A stretch of 64,000 nt of DNA from NCBI GenBank assembly GCA_964035545.1, contig OZ037765.1, positions 10,844,698 to 10,908,697 on the forward strand, read 5' to 3'. This document shows, piece by piece, positions 61,701 through 64,000 of the stretch. A model generated the notes under the pieces. That model worked only from the letters and a program-made list of their open reading frames with translations. It had not been told where the DNA came from and did not search any database. This DNA comes from Bugula neritina. Taxonomy: Eukaryota; Bryozoa; Gymnolaemata; Cheilostomatida; Bugulidae. Both the position numbers and the translations under genes were made by a program. Numbering within the stretch: the first letter of the stretch is position 1; each line of letters begins with the position of its first letter.

Positions 61701-63053
61701 AATGTGAAATACAAGACATGAAAATATTTTTAGACTTGAAACCAGAGGAAACGGGTAAATTTCTTTATCCTAAAACTTCATTGAAGACGATAGATTTGGC
61801 AGGCAGACTGGCGCAAGAAGGTATTATCATTATTTTGTCATATCAAGTATGGCTTGGATATACATATCATATGTCGTAGGGTTGTTATGTACATGAGCTG
61901 GCTACCCCATACCTTACTACTGCATAATGTTTATTAGCTTATTATTAATTTCTTCTGAACCTATAAATACAATACTCTGAACTTCTTTTGTTTTAACTAG
62001 TAATAGTTAGCAACATTGTAAACAAGTAAATTTAAACTTGTTACTTACACTCATTACTTACATTTGTCTATCTACACTTGCTTACTAAGAATTTAGTGAG
62101 CAATAGAAAACATTCAACATCATGACTTTGACTGATGAGCGAATGTTGGACTGAACTTTATAAGTATTTATACTATGTAGTAAGGAAAAGTCACTGCAGT
62201 TATTGCTTTTCCCTCAATTCAATTACGTTTTCATGTATTGTATAGGTTTTGTTTCACAGGAAATTGAAGTCTATAATACATTACCAGCTGCTGACTTTTG
62301 TGCAAACGTTCAAAGTTATAAAAATAATTTGGTGAGTCAGTCAATGCCTTTGTCTAACTATAATGCTTTGTTCTCACCGTCTATTGTATAATTCACTACC
62401 AGGGCTAAGGAATACTCTATTCTGCTGTGTTATAATAAACAATATAATGTCAAGCTATTTGTTTAGCAAATTATAAATGTCTCATCTTGTCAGCCTCGCC
62501 TTCCAGCTCTGGATTTTGTGAATATTTGTGATGATTCATGGAATAACTGGGGTGTGGTAAATGGTGTAGAGAGCGTTAAGCCTGCTGGCAGCATCTAAGT
62601 TGGGCTGGCAGCATCTACGTTGGGCTGGCAGCGTGTATGTGTCATATGCCATGGTAATCTACGTGGACTGGTGCCAGTGCTCTTCTACCTTGGCCTCAAT
62701 CCACTTCTTATCTTCTTATAATCCACATATCTGGTGGTGCCACTCCTTCACTTGTCATATCAATCACCACCAATTAGTTGTGACAGAGAATGAGGTCTTA
62801 GGTATGCGGCTCTATAAACAATTTAATTTCATTAACAAATCATCAAATTTAGAGGTTATTTCCCCGGCTTTGTATTCAATGCAGTCTGATTGTTGAAATG
62901 AGGCAGAAATACAAATATATGCTCAAATCTGATAACCTAAATCATGTTATTTTCCGGTTTTAGGGTAATGCTGATTTCGTGGTGTTTTTCTCACCTTCCG
63001 GTGTAGAGCATTTCTTTTCATATATTCAGATGATATTTGAGAAGACAAGCAAG
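58728..63053 (+). CDS. UROS: Uroporphyrinogen-III synthase, 6 exons visible (3' end beyond window)
   Basis: UROS cyclises hydroxymethylbilane with inversion of ring D to give uroporphyrinogen III, the fourth step of cytosolic haem synthesis. Exons: 58728-58781 (ATG 58728-58730), 58921-59158, 61179-61256, 61734-61820, 62246-62331, 62964-63053. They total 633 nt (211 residues) with agreeing phases. Family landmarks in order: VLLLKTEKPN, EFSGIIFTSQNAVEA (human GGLIFTSPRAVEA), YVVGEAT (human YVVGNAT), GNAVKL (human GNAEKL), EIEVYNTLPA (human SITVYQTVAH) and VVFFSPSGVEHF (human ITFFSPSGLTYS). The C-terminal part (human AAIGPTTARAL...) is not seen before the right edge. An AG two bases before the ATG (CTTTTAG|TT) suggests a spliced 5' UTR. 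Confidence 0.93.
62585..62634. repeat. 20-bp tandem repeat, about 2.6 copies
   Basis: CTGGCAGCATCTA(A/C)GTTGGG units start at 62585, 62605 and 62625, in the UROS intron before the last visible exon. Confidence 0.9.
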
Positions 63054-64000
63054 GTAAGATAATTCTTACTCTTCCATAACCTCAGTCTTTTATTTTCCCA
63101 TAATAGAGCCATTCATTCATCAAATCTTCCTTTAGCCACATTTGTATTTATGGAAATGTGTTTACCTTGATCAAAGCTAAACAACTTCAAAAATATTTAT
63201 TTTGTCTGTATCGCGTTTCTTACTTTACTATAAATAAACAGTGTGTAAATGCAGTAATTGTGGGTGTCTGATTACAGTCTGCAGTCTGTACTTTATACTG
63301 TAAAGGGTGGAAGAAATGTTAGGGCTGAAGTAAACTTTACACTAACTTGTTTGTTCCTGTGAAGTAATTCCTATTAGTGTTTTATGGAATACATTAGTTA
63401 AGTGTTTCCACCTTGAATATAAAAAATAACTAGGCTTTTATAAAATTAGCTTCAACAAATTAATTCACAATACTATTTTATTATATCAATTACTATTGCT
63501 TGTTATAGAAAAGTACAAAGAATTATAAATGTTTTTATAAAGGCCAAGTGAATTTATATCTTGTTGATTCGGGGAAACTCTATTTTATGTTAATTTATTC
63601 ACTCAATGCTTAGGGAATATCTGTGATGATTATGATAAAAATATAGAAACAAAATTATTCCGCTACCGAAACGGGACAAAGCGGAGATAGGTGAGAATAG
63701 AGACAAAATTATAAATCTGCCAATTATAATATGAGTTTATTAATTTGCAATGGCAATACAATTCCTTTCTACTTGGCCATTGCTCTCTACAGTGCGGTGT
63801 ACTCTGCTAATGTTTGGATAAAATTATGTTTTCACAGCTAAAATGGTTCTCAAACCCACCTCTTCTATTTAGCTCTTGTATTTAACTGATCTCTACTTCA
63901 AAGCAATGCCGTTTAGCGATAGTGATGTTTTAGTTCTACTAGAATAAGTCATGTTAAAGTATCTGTTGATACTGGTGGAAATCTTTTGCAAATTGTTTAC
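63054..64000 (+). other. UROS intron to window edge
   Basis: It begins with the GTAAGA donor after 63053. I found no exon for the C-terminal UROS segment here, so the intron probably continues past the window. Confidence 0.55.

Overview
This is a nuclear genome window from an animal. It is strongly A+T-rich and has many short exons bounded by GT...AG introns of roughly 0.1-3 kb. It also carries tRNA-derived SINEs, foldback MITE-like elements, long microsatellites and cryptically simple DNA. A sperm calcium-channel gene (CatSper2-like) and a ropporin-like gene sit beside conserved housekeeping genes, and there is a Shaker-type Kv1 gene with an uninterrupted coding region. Together these suggest a free-living, probably marine, invertebrate. 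I cannot name the phylum from sequence alone.

Layout, left to right. Positions 1-930 (minus): the 5' end of a DNAJC13/RME-8 gene that runs off the left edge. 4297-15432 (minus): a 17-exon CatSper2-like sperm cation channel whose reading frame closes exactly through all exons. Three more small phase-0 exons at 18656-19599 may be its N-terminus. 19600-26296: no gene recognised. 26297-27961 (minus): Shaker/Kv1 potassium channel. 31962-38892 (plus): SNRNP70 (U1-70K), 10 exons. 39253-40795 (minus): ropporin-1-like (ROPN1L), 5 exons, tail-to-tail with SNRNP70. 44565-55154 (plus): VPS41, 22 coding exons, 848 residues. 58728 to at least 63053 (plus): uroporphyrinogen-III synthase (UROS), with its last exon(s) beyond the right edge.

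The genes do not form one pathway. DNAJC13 and VPS41 both act in endosome/lysosome traffic. CatSper2 and ROPN1L are both sperm-flagellum proteins. SNRNP70 is a core spliceosome protein, UROS makes haem precursor and Kv1 sets membrane excitability. I found no bacterial-type system, CRISPR array, operon or virus.

The observation most worth checking is in the CatSper2-like gene. Every splice phase fits, and S1-S6, the coiled coil and the C-terminal tail align with the family. However, the pore loop reads Thr-Leu-Ser-Asn-Ser where CatSper subunits carry Thr-x-Asp-x-Trp, and the S4 segment is short of arginines. The other notable structures are a near-perfect 250-bp palindrome at 43239-43489, a 51-nt hairpin just upstream of an SNRNP70 acceptor site, a composite TAA-flanked MITE, and a SINE with a perfect 12-bp target duplication. 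All exon models were made by hand from splice signals, phase and remembered family sequence. No database search was possible.
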